The position numbers and the translations under genes were made by a program. Below, piece after piece: positions 34,971 to 45,440 of a DNA stretch of 64,000 nucleotides. The first letter of the stretch is position 1. Each line of letters opens with the position of its first letter. The stretch covers positions 1-64,000 of the forward strand of contig JAEKKX010000008.1 in the NCBI GenBank assembly GCA_019510125.1, written 5' to 3'. Below the pieces are notes generated by a model, which was not told where the DNA came from, searched no databases, and saw only the letters and a list, made by a program, of their open reading frames with translations. The DNA is from Lysobacterales bacterium (GTDB lineage: Bacteria; Pseudomonadota; Gammaproteobacteria; Xanthomonadales; Xanthomonadaceae).

Positions 34971-35218
34971 GTCGGCGTCCGTGGGGAAGCGGGGCGGGTC
35001 GGAGCGGGCGGGACGGGATCGTGTCCGCCCGGGCACAGCGGGTGGCAGCGCGACAGCCGACGGACGGTCAGCCAGCTCCCCTTCAGGGCGCCGAACCGGC
35101 CGATCGCCTCCATCGAATACTCCGAACAGGTGGGCACGAACCGGCAGCGTTGTCCCAGCAGCGGGCTCACCCAGCGTTTGTAGAAGCGGAGCGCGGCGAT
35201 CAGCAGACGGTCGATCAA
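34967..35218 (-). CDS. yidD: Membrane protein insertion efficiency factor YidD
   Basis: 83 residues with the YidD core: [47 protein letters not shown] membrane-surface protein that helps YidC insertion. It is usually between rnpA and yidC near the origin; here it instead heads an operon with pyrC and the M23 peptidase, each overlapping the next by 4 bp. The last 12 residues are a Pro-rich tail. Confidence 0.93.
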   Translation of the reverse strand: MIDRLLIAALRFYKRWVSPLLGQRCRFVPTCSEYSMEAIGRFGALKGSWLTVRRLSRCHPLCPGGHDPVPPAPTRPASPRTPT

Positions 35219-35270
35219 GGAAGTCCGGTCCGGCGGGGGATTGCGGCGCGCAATCCCGCGGAATGCGAGG

Positions 35271-35299
35271 TTGCCGCTGCCGTGTTTGCAGGGTATAAC
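35271..35299 (+). promoter_or_regulatory. Sigma-70 promoter of dksA
   Basis: TTGCCG (35271-35276), 17-bp spacer, TATAAC (35294-35299), 44 bp upstream of the dksA start; the best-looking housekeeping promoter in the window. Confidence 0.75.
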
Positions 35300-35343
35300 A
35301 GCCCGCTTTCCCGCCTCAAGGGAAGAAACGAGGATTCCGCGAC

Positions 35344-36384
35344 GTGGCAGTGAAGAAACCCGCGAAGAAGGCCGCGAAGGCCGTCAAGCAGCCCGCGAAG
35401 AAGGCCGCGAAGCCGGCAGCCAAACCGGCCGCCAAGACCGCCGCCAAGAAGGCCGCGAAGCCCGCGCCGAAGCCGGCCGCGAAGCCGGCCGCCGCCAAGA
35501 CCAAGGCGGCGGCGAAGAAGGTCGTGAAGCCGGCCGCCAAGGCCGCGCCGAAGCCGGCTGCGAAGGCCGCTCCCAAGCCCGCGCCGAAGCCGGCCGCGAA
35601 GGTCGCTGCGAAGCCGGCCGCCAAGCCGGCCGCCGCCGCCGCCAAGGCCAAGGCGCCGCCGGCGAAGGCCTCCGCGTCCAAGCCGGTGAAGTCGGCTCCT
35701 GCCGGCGCCGCCAAGCCGGCCGCGCCGCCGACGCCGACGCCCACCCCGGCGCCGCCGCCCGTGCCGAAGCCGCCGAGCCCGCCGCCGAAGCCGCCCAAGC
35801 CCCCGGTGCCGGGCCCGCTGCCGAACCCGAACGATCCGCCGAAGAAGGCCGCCGTCGGCGCGCCGCGGCCGGCCGCCGGCAAGGTCGCGGTGGCCGTGGC
35901 CTCGCGCCCGTCCGCCCCGGCGCCCCGCAGCCAGGCCAAGGTCGTCGCGTACAAGGTCGACGAGGCCACCGGCCGGCCGATCCTCCCCGCCGGCTACAAG
36001 CCGAGCGTGGACGAGGAGTACATGAGCCCGCTCCAGCTCGAATACTTCCGCCAGCGCCTGCTGCAGTGGCGCGCCGAGCTGATCGAGGAGTCGAAGCAGA
36101 CCATCGAGAACCTCAAGGACGAAGTGCGCGACGTGGGCGACGACGCCGAGCGCGCCACCCGCGAGACCGAGAACTCGCTGGAACTGCGCACCCGCGACCG
36201 CTACCGCAAGCTGATCGGCAAGATCGACAGCACGCTCAAGCGCGTGGACTCCGGCGAGTACGGCTACAGCGTCGACTCGGGCGAGGAGATCGGTCTGCAC
36301 CGACTGGAGGCCCGCCTCACCGCCGAGCGCACCATCGACGAGCAGGAGCGCTGGGAACATCTGCAGAAGCAGCAGGGCGACTGA
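35344..36384 (+). CDS. dksA: DksA-family protein, cysteine-less, with long Lys/Ala/Pro N-terminal extension
   Basis: 346 residues from GTG 35344 (GAGGA about 10 nt upstream). Residues 1-150 are histone-H1-like Lys/Ala/Pro repeats (KPAAKPAAK type), then a Pro-rich stretch (about 135-165), then from about 222 a DksA coiled-coil domain: [43 protein letters not shown] with the DxxDxA-like tip. The zinc-finger cysteines are all replaced: [19 protein letters not shown] and [13 protein letters not shown] stand where CxxC...CxxC occurs in E. coli DksA. It should bind RNA polymerase's secondary channel and mediate stringent control; the basic tail could bind DNA or RNA (inference). Confidence 0.9.
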   Translation: MAVKKPAKKAAKAVKQPAKKAAKPAAKPAAKTAAKKAAKPAPKPAAKPAAAKTKAAAKKVVKPAAKAAPKPAAKAAPKPAPKPAAKVAAKPAAKPAAAAAKAKAPPAKASASKPVKSAPAGAAKPAAPPTPTPTPAPPPVPKPPSPPPKPPKPPVPGPLPNPNDPPKKAAVGAPRPAAGKVAVAVASRPSAPAPRSQAKVVAYKVDEATGRPILPAGYKPSVDEEYMSPLQLEYFRQRLLQWRAELIEESKQTIENLKDEVRDVGDDAERATRETENSLELRTRDRYRKLIGKIDSTLKRVDSGEYGYSVDSGEEIGLHRLEARLTAERTIDEQERWEHLQKQQGD

Positions 36385-36410
36385 GCCTCCGCCGCGGCGA
36401 CGCGACAACC

Positions 36411-36439
36411 AAAAAGCCCCGCTTAGGCGGGGCTTTTTC
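36411..36439 (+). terminator. Bidirectional terminator between dksA and the MFS gene
   Basis: AAAAAGCCCCGC-TTAG-GCGGGGCTTTTT: perfect stem with A-run and T-run on both sides, between convergent genes. Confidence 0.93.
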
Positions 36440-36459
36440 GTGGCCGGGGGCGGCGGGCC

Positions 36460-37725
36460 TCAGTGCAGATCGCGCAAGTCCAGCCGCCGCAGCTTCGGCG
36501 CCCGCCAGGCGGTGACGCCGACCACGCCGAGGGTGACGCAGCCGCCGATGACGACCGCGTGGATCAGGCCGAACATCCGCGCCATGACCCCGTCGTAGAA
36601 CGCGCCCAGCTCGTTCGACGAGCTGATGAAGATGCTGTTGATCGACGACACCCGGCCGCGCATGTGGTCGGGCGTGACCAGTTGCAGGATGGTCGAGCGC
36701 ATCACCACCGAGATGCCGTCGCACACGCCGTAGGCCAGCAGGATCGCGAACGACAGCAGCAGGTGGCGCGACAGCGCGAAGGCGATCGTGCAGATCCCGA
36801 AACCGGCGACCGCCAGCAGCAGGGTGCGGCCGGCGTTGCGCTCCAGCGGATGCCGCGACAGCCACAGCGCGACGCAGACCGAGCCCAGCGCGGGCGCCGC
36901 GCGCAGGAAGCCCAGCGCGTCGGGGCCGGCATGCAGCACGTCCTTGATGAAGGCCGGCAGCATCGACACCGCGCCGCCGAGCAGCACCGAGAACATGTCC
37001 AGCGCCATCGCGCCGAGCATCACCTGCTGCGAGAACACGAAGCGCAGGCCTTCGCGGATGCTGGCGAAGATCGGGCTGCGGGTCTCCGCCAGCGGCGGCT
37101 CGCTCACGCGCAGTGCGAACAGCGCGCCGGCGGCGGCCAGCGCCACGCCGATGCCGGTGGCGTAGGCCGTGCTCTTGCCGGCGACGCCGATCAGCACGCC
37201 GCCGATCGCCGGCCCCAGCACCAGCGCCGCCTGGAAGACCACCGCGCCGATGCTCGCGCCGCGGGTGAACTGGTCGCGCGGCAGCGCGCGGGCGAACAGG
37301 GTGTTGTAGACCGGCCCCAGGAACGAGCGGACCGCGCCGGTGAACACGATCGAGGCGTAGATCATCCACACCTGCGCGTGCTTGACCGAGGCGTGTCCGA
37401 ACAGCCAGTCCTGCGAGATCGCCAGCAGCAGCGCCGGGGTGATCGCCAGGCCGAGGCAGGCGACGATACCCAGCCGCCGTTTCGGCAGGTGATCGACCAG
37501 ATAGCCGGCGAACGGCGCGACCGCGAAGAACGGCACCACTTCGGCCAGTCCGACCAGGCCCAGCTTCCACGGATCGCGGGTCAGCTCGTACACGTGCCAG
37601 CCCACCGTCACCGCCACGATCTGGTAGGACAGGATCGTGAACAGCCGGTAGGCCATCAGCGCGGCGAACGCGCGGCTGCGCAGCGGCGAGGCCGTTGCGA
37701 GCGGACCGGGGGCGGCCTCGGTCAT
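36460..37725 (-). CDS. MFS transporter (DHA3/EntS-like)
   Basis: 421 residues with about 10-12 membrane helices. The MFS motif between helices 2 and 3 reads GYLVDHLPKRRLG, and the helix 4-5 region RSFLGPVYNTLFARALP is typical of the EntS/MFS_3 exporter group. The C-terminal half has MRGRVSSINSIFISSSNELG, also characteristic. Substrate unknown; members export siderophores or drugs. sufE is 10 bp upstream in the same direction. Confidence 0.85.
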   Translation of the reverse strand: MTEAAPGPLATASPLRSRAFAALMAYRLFTILSYQIVAVTVGWHVYELTRDPWKLGLVGLAEVVPFFAVAPFAGYLVDHLPKRRLGIVACLGLAITPALLLAISQDWLFGHASVKHAQVWMIYASIVFTGAVRSFLGPVYNTLFARALPRDQFTRGASIGAVVFQAALVLGPAIGGVLIGVAGKSTAYATGIGVALAAAGALFALRVSEPPLAETRSPIFASIREGLRFVFSQQVMLGAMALDMFSVLLGGAVSMLPAFIKDVLHAGPDALGFLRAAPALGSVCVALWLSRHPLERNAGRTLLLAVAGFGICTIAFALSRHLLLSFAILLAYGVCDGISVVMRSTILQLVTPDHMRGRVSSINSIFISSSNELGAFYDGVMARMFGLIHAVVIGGCVTLGVVGVTAWRAPKLRRLDLRDLH

Positions 37726-37735
37726 GGCGTCCGCT

Positions 37736-38179
37736 TCAGCCTGCGCCGTCGAGCGCGGCCTGCGCGCGGGCCTTGATGAAGGCGATCAGCGCGGCGAGGC
37801 CGTTGTTGCGGGTCGGCGAGAGGTGCTTCGCCAGGCCGATGTCGGCGATGTAGCGGGTCTCGGTAGCGAGGATCTCCTCCGCGCTGCGCCCGGCGTACAC
37901 GCGCAGGGCGAGGTAGACCAGGCCGGAGACGATCGCCGAGTCGCTGGCGGCGGTGAAGTCCAGCCGCGACGCGTCGCCGTCGGCGACGATCCAGACCATC
38001 GACTGGCAGCCGTGCAGGCGGTGCTCCTCGGTCTTCAGCGCCTCGTCCATCGGCGGCAGTTTGCGGCCGAGGTCGATCAGGTACTGGTAGCGCTCGGACC
38101 AGTCGGCGAAGAAGGCGAACTCTTCGCGGATGGCGTCCTGGGCGGCGGCGGCGGTGGGCTCGAGGGGGAAGGTGGTCAT
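37736..38179 (-). CDS. sufE: Cysteine desulfurization protein SufE
   Basis: 147 residues; accepts persulfide from a SufS-type desulfurase for Fe-S cluster assembly. The acceptor Cys sits in LHGCQSMVW; the N-terminal WSERYQYLIDLGRKLPPM and GLVYLALRVYAGRSAEEIL helices match the family. No sufS/sufBCD genes are nearby. Confidence 0.95.
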   Translation of the reverse strand: MTTFPLEPTAAAAQDAIREEFAFFADWSERYQYLIDLGRKLPPMDEALKTEEHRLHGCQSMVWIVADGDASRLDFTAASDSAIVSGLVYLALRVYAGRSAEEILATETRYIADIGLAKHLSPTRNNGLAALIAFIKARAQAALDGAG

Positions 38180-38189
38180 CGCGAACTAT

Positions 38190-38213
38190 TGTAGGAGCGG
38201 CGGGAGCCGCGAC
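38190..38213. repeat. REP-like TGTAGGAGCGGC..GCCGCGAC element
   Basis: TGTAGGAGCGGCGGGAGCCGCGAC, a short imperfect palindrome of a type widespread in intergenic regions of Xanthomonadaceae. Confidence 0.7.
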
Positions 38214-38346
38214 GGATGTCGTCCATGCGTCCAGAGCGTTCCGTCCGCAGTGCGGCCTCATGCGGTATCACTGCCGTCCTTGGCGCGACGTCGACAGCTT
38301 GCGGAATGCCCGGCCCGTCCATCCATGGCAGGGCGTTCGGAAGCGC

Positions 38347-38371
38347 AGCCGATGCCGATAGGGCATCGGCT
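38347..38371 (-). terminator. Hairpin at the cysS stop codon
   Basis: AGCCGATGCC-GATAG-GGCATCGGCT, a perfect 10-bp stem just past the cysS stop on the minus strand, without a strong U-tract. Confidence 0.6.
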
Positions 38372-39770
38372 AGACGCGCTTCCTCACCCAGCGCACGCCC
38401 TGCGGGGTGTCTTCCAGCAGGATGCCTTCGTCCGCCAGTTGCTTGCGGATGGCGTCGGCGCGGGCGAAGTCGCGGGCCTTCTTGGCCTCGTTGCGCTCGT
38501 CGACCAGCGCCTGGATGCGGGCGTCGTCGTCGCCGGAGGCGCCGCGTGCGAACCAGGCCTCGGGCGCCTGCTGCAGCAGGCCGACCGCGAGGCCGGCGCC
38601 GAGCAATTCGGATTTCAGGCGACGGCGCTCGCCCGCGTCCGTCGCCTTGCGTGCCTCGCCGGCAAGACGCGCGATCTCGGCCAGCGCCTGCGGCGTGTTG
38701 AGGTCGTCGTCGAGGGCGGCTTCGATGCTGTCGGGAATCTCCGCCGCGGCTTCGACGTCGGCGAGGTCGCGCAGCGTGCCGTACAGCCGGTCCAGGGTCC
38801 GGATCGACTGCTCGACCAGCCCGTCCGACCACTCCAGCGGCTGCCGGTAGTGCGCCGACATCAGGGCGTAGCGCAGGGCTTCCGGCGGATGGCGGCGCAC
38901 CAGTTCGTGGACCCGCTGGATGTTGCCGACCGACTTGGCCATCTTGCCGCCGTCGAAGTTCAGCATGCCGTTGTGCATCCACCAGCGCGCGAAGGTCCTG
39001 TGCGCGCCGTCCGCGAACTTGTGCGTGCACTCGCTCTGCGCGACCTCGTTCTCGTGGTGCGGGAACATCAGGTCGTTGCCGCCGGCGTGGATGTCGATGG
39101 TCTCGCCCAGGTGGGCCTCGGCCATCGCCGAGCATTCGATGTGCCAGCCCGGGCGGCCGCGGCCCCACGGCGAGTCCCAGCCGGGCAGGTCGTCGCTCGA
39201 CGGCTTCCACAGCACGAAGTCGCCGGCGTTCTTCTTGTACGGCGCGACCTCGACCCGGGCGCCGGCCAGCATTTCCTCCGGATCGCGGCGCGAGAGCTTG
39301 CCGTACTCGGCGAAGGTGTCGACCGCGAACAGCACGTGGCCTTCGGCGGCGTAGGCGTGGCCCTGGTCGATCAGGCGCTGGATCATCGCGATCATCTGCG
39401 GGATGTGCGCGGTGGCGGCCGGCTCGAGGTTCGGCGCGAAGTCGCCCGACACGCCCAGCGCGGCCATGTCCTCGCGGTAGGCCGCGGCGAACCGGTCGGT
39501 GATGGTCGAGATCGGCACGCCCTGTTCCTTCGCCGCGGCGTTGATCTTGTCGTCGACGTCGGTGATGTTGCGGGCATAGCGCAGCTTGCCGTAGCGACGG
39601 CGGAGCAGGGCCGCGAGCACCCCGAACACCACCGGCCCGCGGGCGTTGCCGATGTGCACGAAGTTGTAGACCGTCGGACCGCACAGATAGAGCGTCGGGC
39701 CCGCGGCCGGGTCGAGGGGAGCGAACGCCTCGACCTTCCGGGTCAGGCTGTTGTGGAGCTGCAGGGGCAT
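38370..39770 (-). CDS. cysS: Cysteinyl-tRNA synthetase
   Basis: 466 residues, class I synthetase. Zinc Cys in [13 protein letters not shown] equivalent [10 protein letters not shown] (38-47), [24 protein letters not shown] with the His/Glu zinc ligands, and KMSKS equivalent KMAKS. Length is standard (E. coli 461). Confidence 0.97.
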   Translation of the reverse strand: MPLQLHNSLTRKVEAFAPLDPAAGPTLYLCGPTVYNFVHIGNARGPVVFGVLAALLRRRYGKLRYARNITDVDDKINAAAKEQGVPISTITDRFAAAYREDMAALGVSGDFAPNLEPAATAHIPQMIAMIQRLIDQGHAYAAEGHVLFAVDTFAEYGKLSRRDPEEMLAGARVEVAPYKKNAGDFVLWKPSSDDLPGWDSPWGRGRPGWHIECSAMAEAHLGETIDIHAGGNDLMFPHHENEVAQSECTHKFADGAHRTFARWWMHNGMLNFDGGKMAKSVGNIQRVHELVRRHPPEALRYALMSAHYRQPLEWSDGLVEQSIRTLDRLYGTLRDLADVEAAAEIPDSIEAALDDDLNTPQALAEIARLAGEARKATDAGERRRLKSELLGAGLAVGLLQQAPEAWFARGASGDDDARIQALVDERNEAKKARDFARADAIRKQLADEGILLEDTPQGVRWVRKRV

Positions 39771-39878
39771 CGTCGATCCGTCGCGGGGGGTGTCGAGCGG
39801 ATTCTAGCCGTCCCGCACCCGCCACGACAGCCGACATTCAGCCAGCCGCGCCGGGTCCCGCCTACACTCGCCAGTCCC

Positions 39879-40262
39879 ATGCGCGTCCTCCCCGTGCCCC
39901 TGCTGCTGTGCCTCCTGCCGTGTCTGTCCGCCGTCGCGAGGGCGGAGGAGCCAAGCGCCACCGCCAACGTGCGCGTCGAGTACGCCCAGGTCCTGCATGT
40001 CGAGCCGGTCCGCCAGACCCTGCACGCCAAGTCCATCCAGGAGGACTGCGAGCATCCCGGCGAGGCGTCCGGCGTCACCCCCGCCAAACGCAACTGCCGC
40101 ACGGTCCGCGTGGACCGGGAATTCCAGCGGGTGGTCGGCTACGACGTGGACTACATCCATCGCGGGGTGCGCTACCGGTCGCGGCTGCCGGTCGACCCGG
40201 GCAAGCGCCTGCGGATCAGGATTACCGTGGTCCCCGACATGCCGCCGGCCGAGAAGCGCTGA
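39879..40262 (+). CDS. Small secreted protein related to glycine-zipper 2TM-associated family
   Basis: 127 residues from ATG 39879. Signal peptide (MRVLPVPLLLCLLPCLSAVARA) then VRVEYAQVLHVEPVRQTL and a C-terminal block VVGYDVDYIHRGVRYRSRLPVDPGKRLRIRITV. This start-and-end pattern is that of periplasmic/outer-membrane proteins whose centre carries a glycine zipper; here the central zipper is absent and a short cysteine-containing loop (DCEHPG...KRNCRTV) replaces it. Function unknown. Confidence 0.65.
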   Translation: MRVLPVPLLLCLLPCLSAVARAEEPSATANVRVEYAQVLHVEPVRQTLHAKSIQEDCEHPGEASGVTPAKRNCRTVRVDREFQRVVGYDVDYIHRGVRYRSRLPVDPGKRLRIRITVVPDMPPAEKR

Positions 40263-40443
40263 CCGCTTGCGTCCGTGCCTGCCGCATGCGAGCATTCGCG
40301 CCCTATGTGCAGCGCGCAGCCCCTGTCGACGACCAGTGCCCGGATGGCTTCCGGCATGACCTCGCGCGCGCGCCGACCGGAACCCCACATCCACGCTGGG
40401 TGATCCGGAACGTCGTCGATCCGCAACGACACGAGTTTCCAGG

Positions 40444-40471
40444 AAAGGCCCGGCTCACCGCCGGGCCTTTT
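40444..40471 (+). terminator. Hairpin before argF'
   Basis: AAAGGCCCGGC-TCACC-GCCGGGCCTTTT; terminator-like, 56 bp upstream of argF'. It either ends the preceding short gene or could attenuate the arg operon. No other signal was recognised in 40263-40443, including no clear ArgR box. Confidence 0.75.
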
Positions 40472-40526
40472 CGCTTTTCCGATTCCGCCTTTCCCCTCTC
40501 CCCGATTCCTTCCGCCGAGACCCGCC

Positions 40527-41531
40527 ATGAAGCATTTCCTGAACACCCAGGACTGGAGCCGCGACGAACTGGACGCCGTGCTCACCCAGGCCGCGCTGTT
40601 CAAGCGCAACCGGCTGGGCGACCAGCTCAAGGGCAAGTCGATCGCGCTGGTGTTCTTCAACCCGTCGATGCGCACCCGCACCAGCTTCGAGCTGGGCGCC
40701 TTCCACCTGGGCGGCCACGCCGTGGTGCTGGCCCCGGGCAAGGACGCCTGGCCGATCGAGTTCGACCTCGGCACGGTGATGGACGGCGACACCGAGGAGC
40801 ACATCGCGGAGGTCGCGAGGGTGCTCAGCCGCTACGTCGACCTGATCGGCGTGCGCGCCTTCCCGAAGTTCGTCGACTGGTCGGTCGACCGCGAGGACCG
40901 CGTGCTCAAGTCGTTCGCGAAGTACGCGACGGTGCCGGTCATCAACATGGAGACGATCACCCATCCCTGCCAGGAACTGGCGCATGCGCTGGCCCTGCAG
41001 GAGCACTTCGGCACCCACGATCTGCGCGGCAAGAAGTACGTCCTGACCTGGACCTACCATCCGAAGCCGCTGAACACCGCGGTCGCGAATTCCGCGCTGA
41101 CCATCGCCACCCGCCTCGGCATGGACGTGACCCTGCTGTGCCCGACCCCGGAGTACGTGCTCGACGAGCGCTACATGGGCTGGGCCGAGCAGAACGTCGC
41201 CGAGAGCGGCGGCTCGCTGACCGTCAGCCACGACATCGACAGCGCCTACGCCGGCGCCGACGTGGTCTACGCCAAGAGCTGGGGCGCGCTGCCGTATTTC
41301 GGCAACTGGGCGCCCGAAAAGCCCATCCGCGACCAGTTCACGCACTTCATGGTCGACGAACGCAAGATGGCGCTGACCAACGGCGCAGTGTTCTCGCACT
41401 GCCTGCCGCTGCGCCGCAACGTGAAGGCCACCGACGCGGTGATGGACGCGCCGTACTGCATCGCCGTGGACGAAGCCGAGAACCGCCTGCACGTGCAGAA
41501 GGCGGTGATGGCCGCGCTCGCGCACCAATGA
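40527..41531 (+). CDS. argF': N-acetylornithine carbamoyltransferase
   Basis: 334 residues. Carbamoylates N-acetylornithine to N-acetylcitrulline, the xanthomonad variant of the ornithine transcarbamylase step. FFNPSMRTRTSFELGAFHLGG is the carbamoyl-phosphate site (SxRT); the following VVLAPGKDAWPIEF with its Trp matches the Xanthomonas acetylornithine enzyme and replaces the usual loop; HPCQELAHALAL is the conserved HPCQ motif; FSHCLPLRRNVKATD is the C-terminal substrate loop. A Lys in the KSWGALP to VDERKMAL region may be carboxylated as in the Xanthomonas enzyme. Confidence 0.95.
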   Translation: MKHFLNTQDWSRDELDAVLTQAALFKRNRLGDQLKGKSIALVFFNPSMRTRTSFELGAFHLGGHAVVLAPGKDAWPIEFDLGTVMDGDTEEHIAEVARVLSRYVDLIGVRAFPKFVDWSVDREDRVLKSFAKYATVPVINMETITHPCQELAHALALQEHFGTHDLRGKKYVLTWTYHPKPLNTAVANSALTIATRLGMDVTLLCPTPEYVLDERYMGWAEQNVAESGGSLTVSHDIDSAYAGADVVYAKSWGALPYFGNWAPEKPIRDQFTHFMVDERKMALTNGAVFSHCLPLRRNVKATDAVMDAPYCIAVDEAENRLHVQKAVMAALAHQ

Positions 41532-41540
41532 CGGTCGTCT

Positions 41541-41660
41541 CCTTCCCCCGCGAGCGGGGGAAGGCCGGGATGGGGTGACGCCTCCTTCCGGACGACGGTA
41601 TCGATCCGCCCCCACCCCAACCCTCCCCCGCACGACGGGGGAGGGGGCAAAAAAGAGACC
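41541..41660. repeat. Intergenic hairpin cluster between argF' and argG
   Basis: CTTCCCCCGCGAGCGGGGGAAG near 41542 and CCCTCCCCCGCACGACGGGGGAGGG near 41625-41650 are two strong hairpins of a common dispersed repeat class; an A-run follows the second. They may reduce read-through between argF' and argG. Confidence 0.75.
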
Positions 41661-41666
41661 CACGCA

Positions 41667-42881
41667 ATGACCGCTTCGACCCAGGCGTCCGCCAGCCACG
41701 ACATCGTCCTCGCCTTTTCCGGCGGCCTCGACACCAGCTTCTGCGTGCCCTACCTGAAGGAGCGCGGCTGGAACGTCCACACCGTGTTCGCCGACACCGG
41801 CGGCGTCGATGCCGACGAGCGCGCCTACATCGAGGCCCGCGCGCAGGAACTCGGCGTCGCCTCGCACGTCACCGTCGACGGCGGCCCCGCGCTGTGGGAC
41901 GGCTTCGTCAAGCCGTTCGTGCGCGCCGGCGAGGCCTACCAGGGCCAGTACCCGCTGCTGGTCTCGGACCGCTACCTGATCGTCGACGCCAGCCTCGCCC
42001 GGGCGCGCGAACTGGGCACGAACGCGATCGCGCACGGCTGCACCGGCATGGGCAACGACCAGGTGCGCTTCGACCTGGCAGTGAAGGCCAGCGGCGACTT
42101 CCGCATCGTCGCCCCGATCCGGGAAATCCAGAAGGAACACACCCAGACCCGCGCCTACGAGCAGAAGTACCTCGAGGAACGCGGCTTCGGCGTGCGCGCC
42201 AAGCAGAAGGCCTACACCATCAACGAGAACCTGCTGGGCGTGACCCTGTCCGGCGGCGAGATCGACAAGTGGGAAGCGCCCGGCGACGGCGCGCGCGGCT
42301 GGTGCGCGCCGCGCCGCAACTGGCCGGACGAAGTGCTGCACGTGACCGTGCGCTTCGTCGAGGGCGAGGCTGTCGCTATCGACGGCAACGCCATGGCCGG
42401 CGCGCAGTTGCTGGCCCGGCTCAACACCATGTTCGCGCCCTACGGCGTGGGTCGCGGGATGTACACCGGCGACACCACGATCGGCCTGAAGGGCCGCATC
42501 GTGTACGAAGCGCCGGGCCTGGTCGCGCTGCTGGCCGCGCATCGCGCGCTGGAGGAAGCGGTGCTGACCAAGCAGCAGAACCGTTTCAAGCCCGAGGTCG
42601 CGCGCAAGTGGGTGGAGCTGGTCTACGAAGGCTTCTGGCACGATCCGCTGAAGGCCGACCTCGAGGCCTTCCTCGCCTCGTCGCAGCGCCAGGTCAACGG
42701 CGAGGTGGTGCTGGAGACCCGCGGCGGCCGCGTCGATGCGGTGGCCGTGCGCTCGCCGCACATCCTGAACGCCAAGGGCGCGACCTACGCGCAGTCGGCG
42801 GACTGGGGCGTGGAGGAAGCCGAGGGCTTCATCAAGCTGTTCGGCATGAGCAGCACCCTGTGGGCCGAGATCAACGCATGA
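41667..42881 (+). CDS. argG: Argininosuccinate synthase
   Basis: 404 residues. PP-loop ATPase [18 protein letters not shown], then ADTGGVD and [15 protein letters not shown], joining citrulline and aspartate. The Xanthomonas-type sequence is recognisable as the argG of this cluster. Ribosome-binding AGAG about 10 nt upstream. Confidence 0.95.
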   Translation: MTASTQASASHDIVLAFSGGLDTSFCVPYLKERGWNVHTVFADTGGVDADERAYIEARAQELGVASHVTVDGGPALWDGFVKPFVRAGEAYQGQYPLLVSDRYLIVDASLARARELGTNAIAHGCTGMGNDQVRFDLAVKASGDFRIVAPIREIQKEHTQTRAYEQKYLEERGFGVRAKQKAYTINENLLGVTLSGGEIDKWEAPGDGARGWCAPRRNWPDEVLHVTVRFVEGEAVAIDGNAMAGAQLLARLNTMFAPYGVGRGMYTGDTTIGLKGRIVYEAPGLVALLAAHRALEEAVLTKQQNRFKPEVARKWVELVYEGFWHDPLKADLEAFLASSQRQVNGEVVLETRGGRVDAVAVRSPHILNAKGATYAQSADWGVEEAEGFIKLFGMSSTLWAEINA

Positions 42882-42894
42882 GCCGCATCGGTAG

Positions 42895-42955
42895 AGCGGC
42901 CTTCGGGCCGCTGGCGAATCGTCGTGGACGGGAAAGGCGGCCTGAAGGCCGCTCT
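42895..42955. repeat. Pair of REP-like hairpins between argG and argE
   Basis: AGCGGCCTTCGGGCCGCT and GGCGGCCTGAAGGCCGCTC are inverted relative to each other; same element as at 20236-20255 and 51246-51310. Confidence 0.8.
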
Positions 42956-42972
42956 GCCGGGCAGTTGGCCGG

Positions 42973-44085
42973 ATGACCGCTCCCATGCGCGACGAGATAC
43001 TCAAGCACCTCGAAGCCCTGGTGGGTTTCGACACCCGCAACCCGCCGCGGGCGATCGTGCCCGCGGGCGGCATCTTCGGCTACCTGCGCGCGCAGCTTCC
43101 CGGCTTCGACTGCACCCTCACCGACCACGGCGACGGCGCGGTGTCGCTGCTCGCGGTCCGCGGGCGGCCGACGCGGCTGTTCAACGTCCACCTCGACACC
43201 GTGCCTTCGTCCGAGGCCTGGACCGCCGACCCGCTGCGCCTGCGCGTGGCCGGCGACCGCGCGATCGGCCTCGGCGCCTGCGACATCAAGGGCGCCGCCG
43301 CGGGCCTGATCGTCGCCGCGCGCCGCACCCGGGGCGACGCGGCGTTCCTGTTCACGACCGACGAAGAGGCCAACGACGCGCGCTGCATCGCCGGTTTCCT
43401 CGCGTCGGAGCACGGTTTCCGCGAAGCGATCGTCGCCGAGCCCACGCGCTGCGAGGCGGTGCTCGCCCATCGCGGCATCAGCTCGGTGCTGCTGAAGTTC
43501 CGCGGCGCCGCCGGCCACGCGTCGGGCGCCAACGCGATACACAGCAACGCGCTGCACCACGCGATGCGCTGGGGCGCGAAGGCGCTGGACGTGGTCGAAG
43601 GCGAGGCGCACCGCCGCTTCGGCGGCCTGACCGGCCTGCGCTTCAACATCGGCAAGGTCGAGGGCGGCATCAAGGCGAACGTGATCGCGCCCAGCGCCGA
43701 GGTCCGCTTCGGCTTCCGGCCGCTGCCGTCGCACGGCATCGACGACCTGCACGCGCGCTTCGGCGCCTGCGCCGCGCCGGGCACGCTGGAGCGCTACCAG
43801 GAAACCTTCCGCGGGCCGTCGCTGCCCGCGGGCGACGTGGCCGACGCGGAAAACCGCCGCCTCGCCGCGCGCGACCTCGCCGACGACCTCGGCCTGCCGA
43901 TCGGCAACGCCGTCGATTTCTGGACCGAGGCGTCGCTGTTCTCGGCCGCCGGCATGACCGCGATCGTCTACGGGCCGGGCGACATCGCCCAGGCCCACAC
44001 CGCCGACGAATGGGTCGCGCTCGAAGACCTCGAGCGCTACACCGCGTCGATCGTCCGCATCCTTTCCGGTGGCCAAGCGGCATGA
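42973..44085 (+). CDS. argE: Acetylornithine/acetylcitrulline deacetylase
   Basis: 370 residues, M20 zinc hydrolase. [10 protein letters not shown] (metal His and catalytic Asp), [23 protein letters not shown] (catalytic Glu), [14 protein letters not shown]; dimerisation domain RGAAGHAS. In a pathway with N-acetylornithine transcarbamylase this enzyme must release citrulline from acetylcitrulline. ATG 42973; an ATG 12 bp on is a possible alternative. Its stop overlaps the argB start. Confidence 0.93.
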   Translation: MTAPMRDEILKHLEALVGFDTRNPPRAIVPAGGIFGYLRAQLPGFDCTLTDHGDGAVSLLAVRGRPTRLFNVHLDTVPSSEAWTADPLRLRVAGDRAIGLGACDIKGAAAGLIVAARRTRGDAAFLFTTDEEANDARCIAGFLASEHGFREAIVAEPTRCEAVLAHRGISSVLLKFRGAAGHASGANAIHSNALHHAMRWGAKALDVVEGEAHRRFGGLTGLRFNIGKVEGGIKANVIAPSAEVRFGFRPLPSHGIDDLHARFGACAAPGTLERYQETFRGPSLPAGDVADAENRRLAARDLADDLGLPIGNAVDFWTEASLFSAAGMTAIVYGPGDIAQAHTADEWVALEDLERYTASIVRILSGGQAA

Positions 44086-45440
44086 ACCTGTTGCCCGAAT
44101 CCGGGGTCCACGACCCCCAGACCCGGCAGACCATCGTGCGTCTGCTCTCCAGCATGGCCGGCGCCAAGGAAATCTCGCAGTACCTCAAGCGCTTCTCGCA
44201 GTTGGATGCGGCGCGGTTCGCGGTGGTCAAGGTCGGCGGCGCGGTGCTGCGCGACGACCTCGACGCGCTGACCTCGTCGCTGGCCTTCCTGCAGGACGTG
44301 GGGCTGACGCCGATCGTGATCCACGGCGCCGGCCCGCAGCTCGACGAGACGCTGTCGGCCGCGGGCATCGAGAAGCACACCGTCAACGGCCTGCGCGTGA
44401 CTTCGCCCGAGGCGCTGGCGATCGTGCGCAAGGTCTTCCACGTGCAGAACCTCAAGCTGGTCGAGGCGCTGCAGGCGCGCGACGCGCGCGCGACCTCGAT
44501 CGTCAGCGGCGTGTTCGAGGCCGACTACCTCGATCGGGACACCTACGGCCTCGTCGGCGAGGTGAAGCGGGTCGATCTCGCGCCGATCCACGCCAGCCTG
44601 CAGGCTGGCTCGATCCCGGTCATCGCCAGCCTCGGCGAGACCGCCGGCGGCCAGATCCTCAATGTCAACGCCGATTTCGCCGCGAACGAGCTGGTGCAGA
44701 AGCTGCAGCCGTACAAGATCGTGTTCCTCACCGGCACCGGCGGCCTGCTCGACGGCGACGGCAACGTCATCGACTCGATCAACCTCTCGACCGAGTACGA
44801 CGCGCTGATGGCGCAGCCGTGGATCAACGGCGGCATGCGCGTGAAGATCGAGCAGATCAAGTCGCTGCTGGACGCGCTGCCGCTGTCGTCGTCGGTGTCG
44901 ATCACCCGGCCCGACGAACTGGCGAAGGAACTGTTCACCCACAAGGGATCCGGCACGCTGGTGCGCCGCGGCGAGCGCGTGCTCGAAGCGCGCTCGTGGG
45001 CCGACCTCGACACCGAGCGCCTGCGTTCGCTGATCGAATCCGCGTTCGGACGCACCCTGGTGCCCGACTACTTCGCGCGCACCGCGCTGCATCGCGCCTG
45101 GGTCAGCGAGAACTATCGCGCCGCGGTGGTGCTGACGCTGGAGGACGGCGTGCCGTACCTCGACAAGTTCGCGGTGCTCGACGACGCCCAGGGCGAGGGC
45201 CTCGGCCGCGCGGTGTGGCAACTGATGCGCGAAGCCGAGCCGCGGTTGTTCTGGCGCTCGCGCCACGGCAACCCGGTCAACGCCTTCTACGACGCCGAGG
45301 CCGACGGCAGCGTCAAGCAGCCGCGCTGGCGCGCCTACTGGTACGGCCTCGGCGATCCCGAGGGCGAGGCGATGGCGACAATTCGCGCCTGCCTCGCGCA
45401 CTGCCGGACGCGCTCCGCGACGCTGGTGGATCGCGCATGA
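44082..45440 (+). CDS. argB: Bifunctional N-acetylglutamate synthase/kinase (NAGS-K)
   Basis: 452 residues from ATG 44082 (ATGA overlap with argE). N-terminal amino-acid-kinase domain (about 45-290: [32 protein letters not shown]-like GQILNVNAD), C-terminal GNAT-like vertebrate-type NAGS domain (about 300-452: [39 protein letters not shown]). This fusion does both the first and second steps of arginine synthesis and is characteristic of Xanthomonas and relatives. Expected to be inhibited by arginine. Confidence 0.93.
   Translation: MNLLPESGVHDPQTRQTIVRLLSSMAGAKEISQYLKRFSQLDAARFAVVKVGGAVLRDDLDALTSSLAFLQDVGLTPIVIHGAGPQLDETLSAAGIEKHTVNGLRVTSPEALAIVRKVFHVQNLKLVEALQARDARATSIVSGVFEADYLDRDTYGLVGEVKRVDLAPIHASLQAGSIPVIASLGETAGGQILNVNADFAANELVQKLQPYKIVFLTGTGGLLDGDGNVIDSINLSTEYDALMAQPWINGGMRVKIEQIKSLLDALPLSSSVSITRPDELAKELFTHKGSGTLVRRGERVLEARSWADLDTERLRSLIESAFGRTLVPDYFARTALHRAWVSENYRAAVVLTLEDGVPYLDKFAVLDDAQGEGLGRAVWQLMREAEPRLFWRSRHGNPVNAFYDAEADGSVKQPRWRAYWYGLGDPEGEAMATIRACLAHCRTRSATLVDRA

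Noticed and set aside
35036-35036. GTG at 35036 as the pyrC start
   Set aside because: It would add 22 residues overlapping yidD; the ATG at 34970 gives a standard start and ATGA coupling.
40263-40526. ArgR operator upstream of argF'
   Set aside because: No 18-bp palindrome with the TGAAT/ATTCA pattern could be found by eye; only a hairpin was seen.
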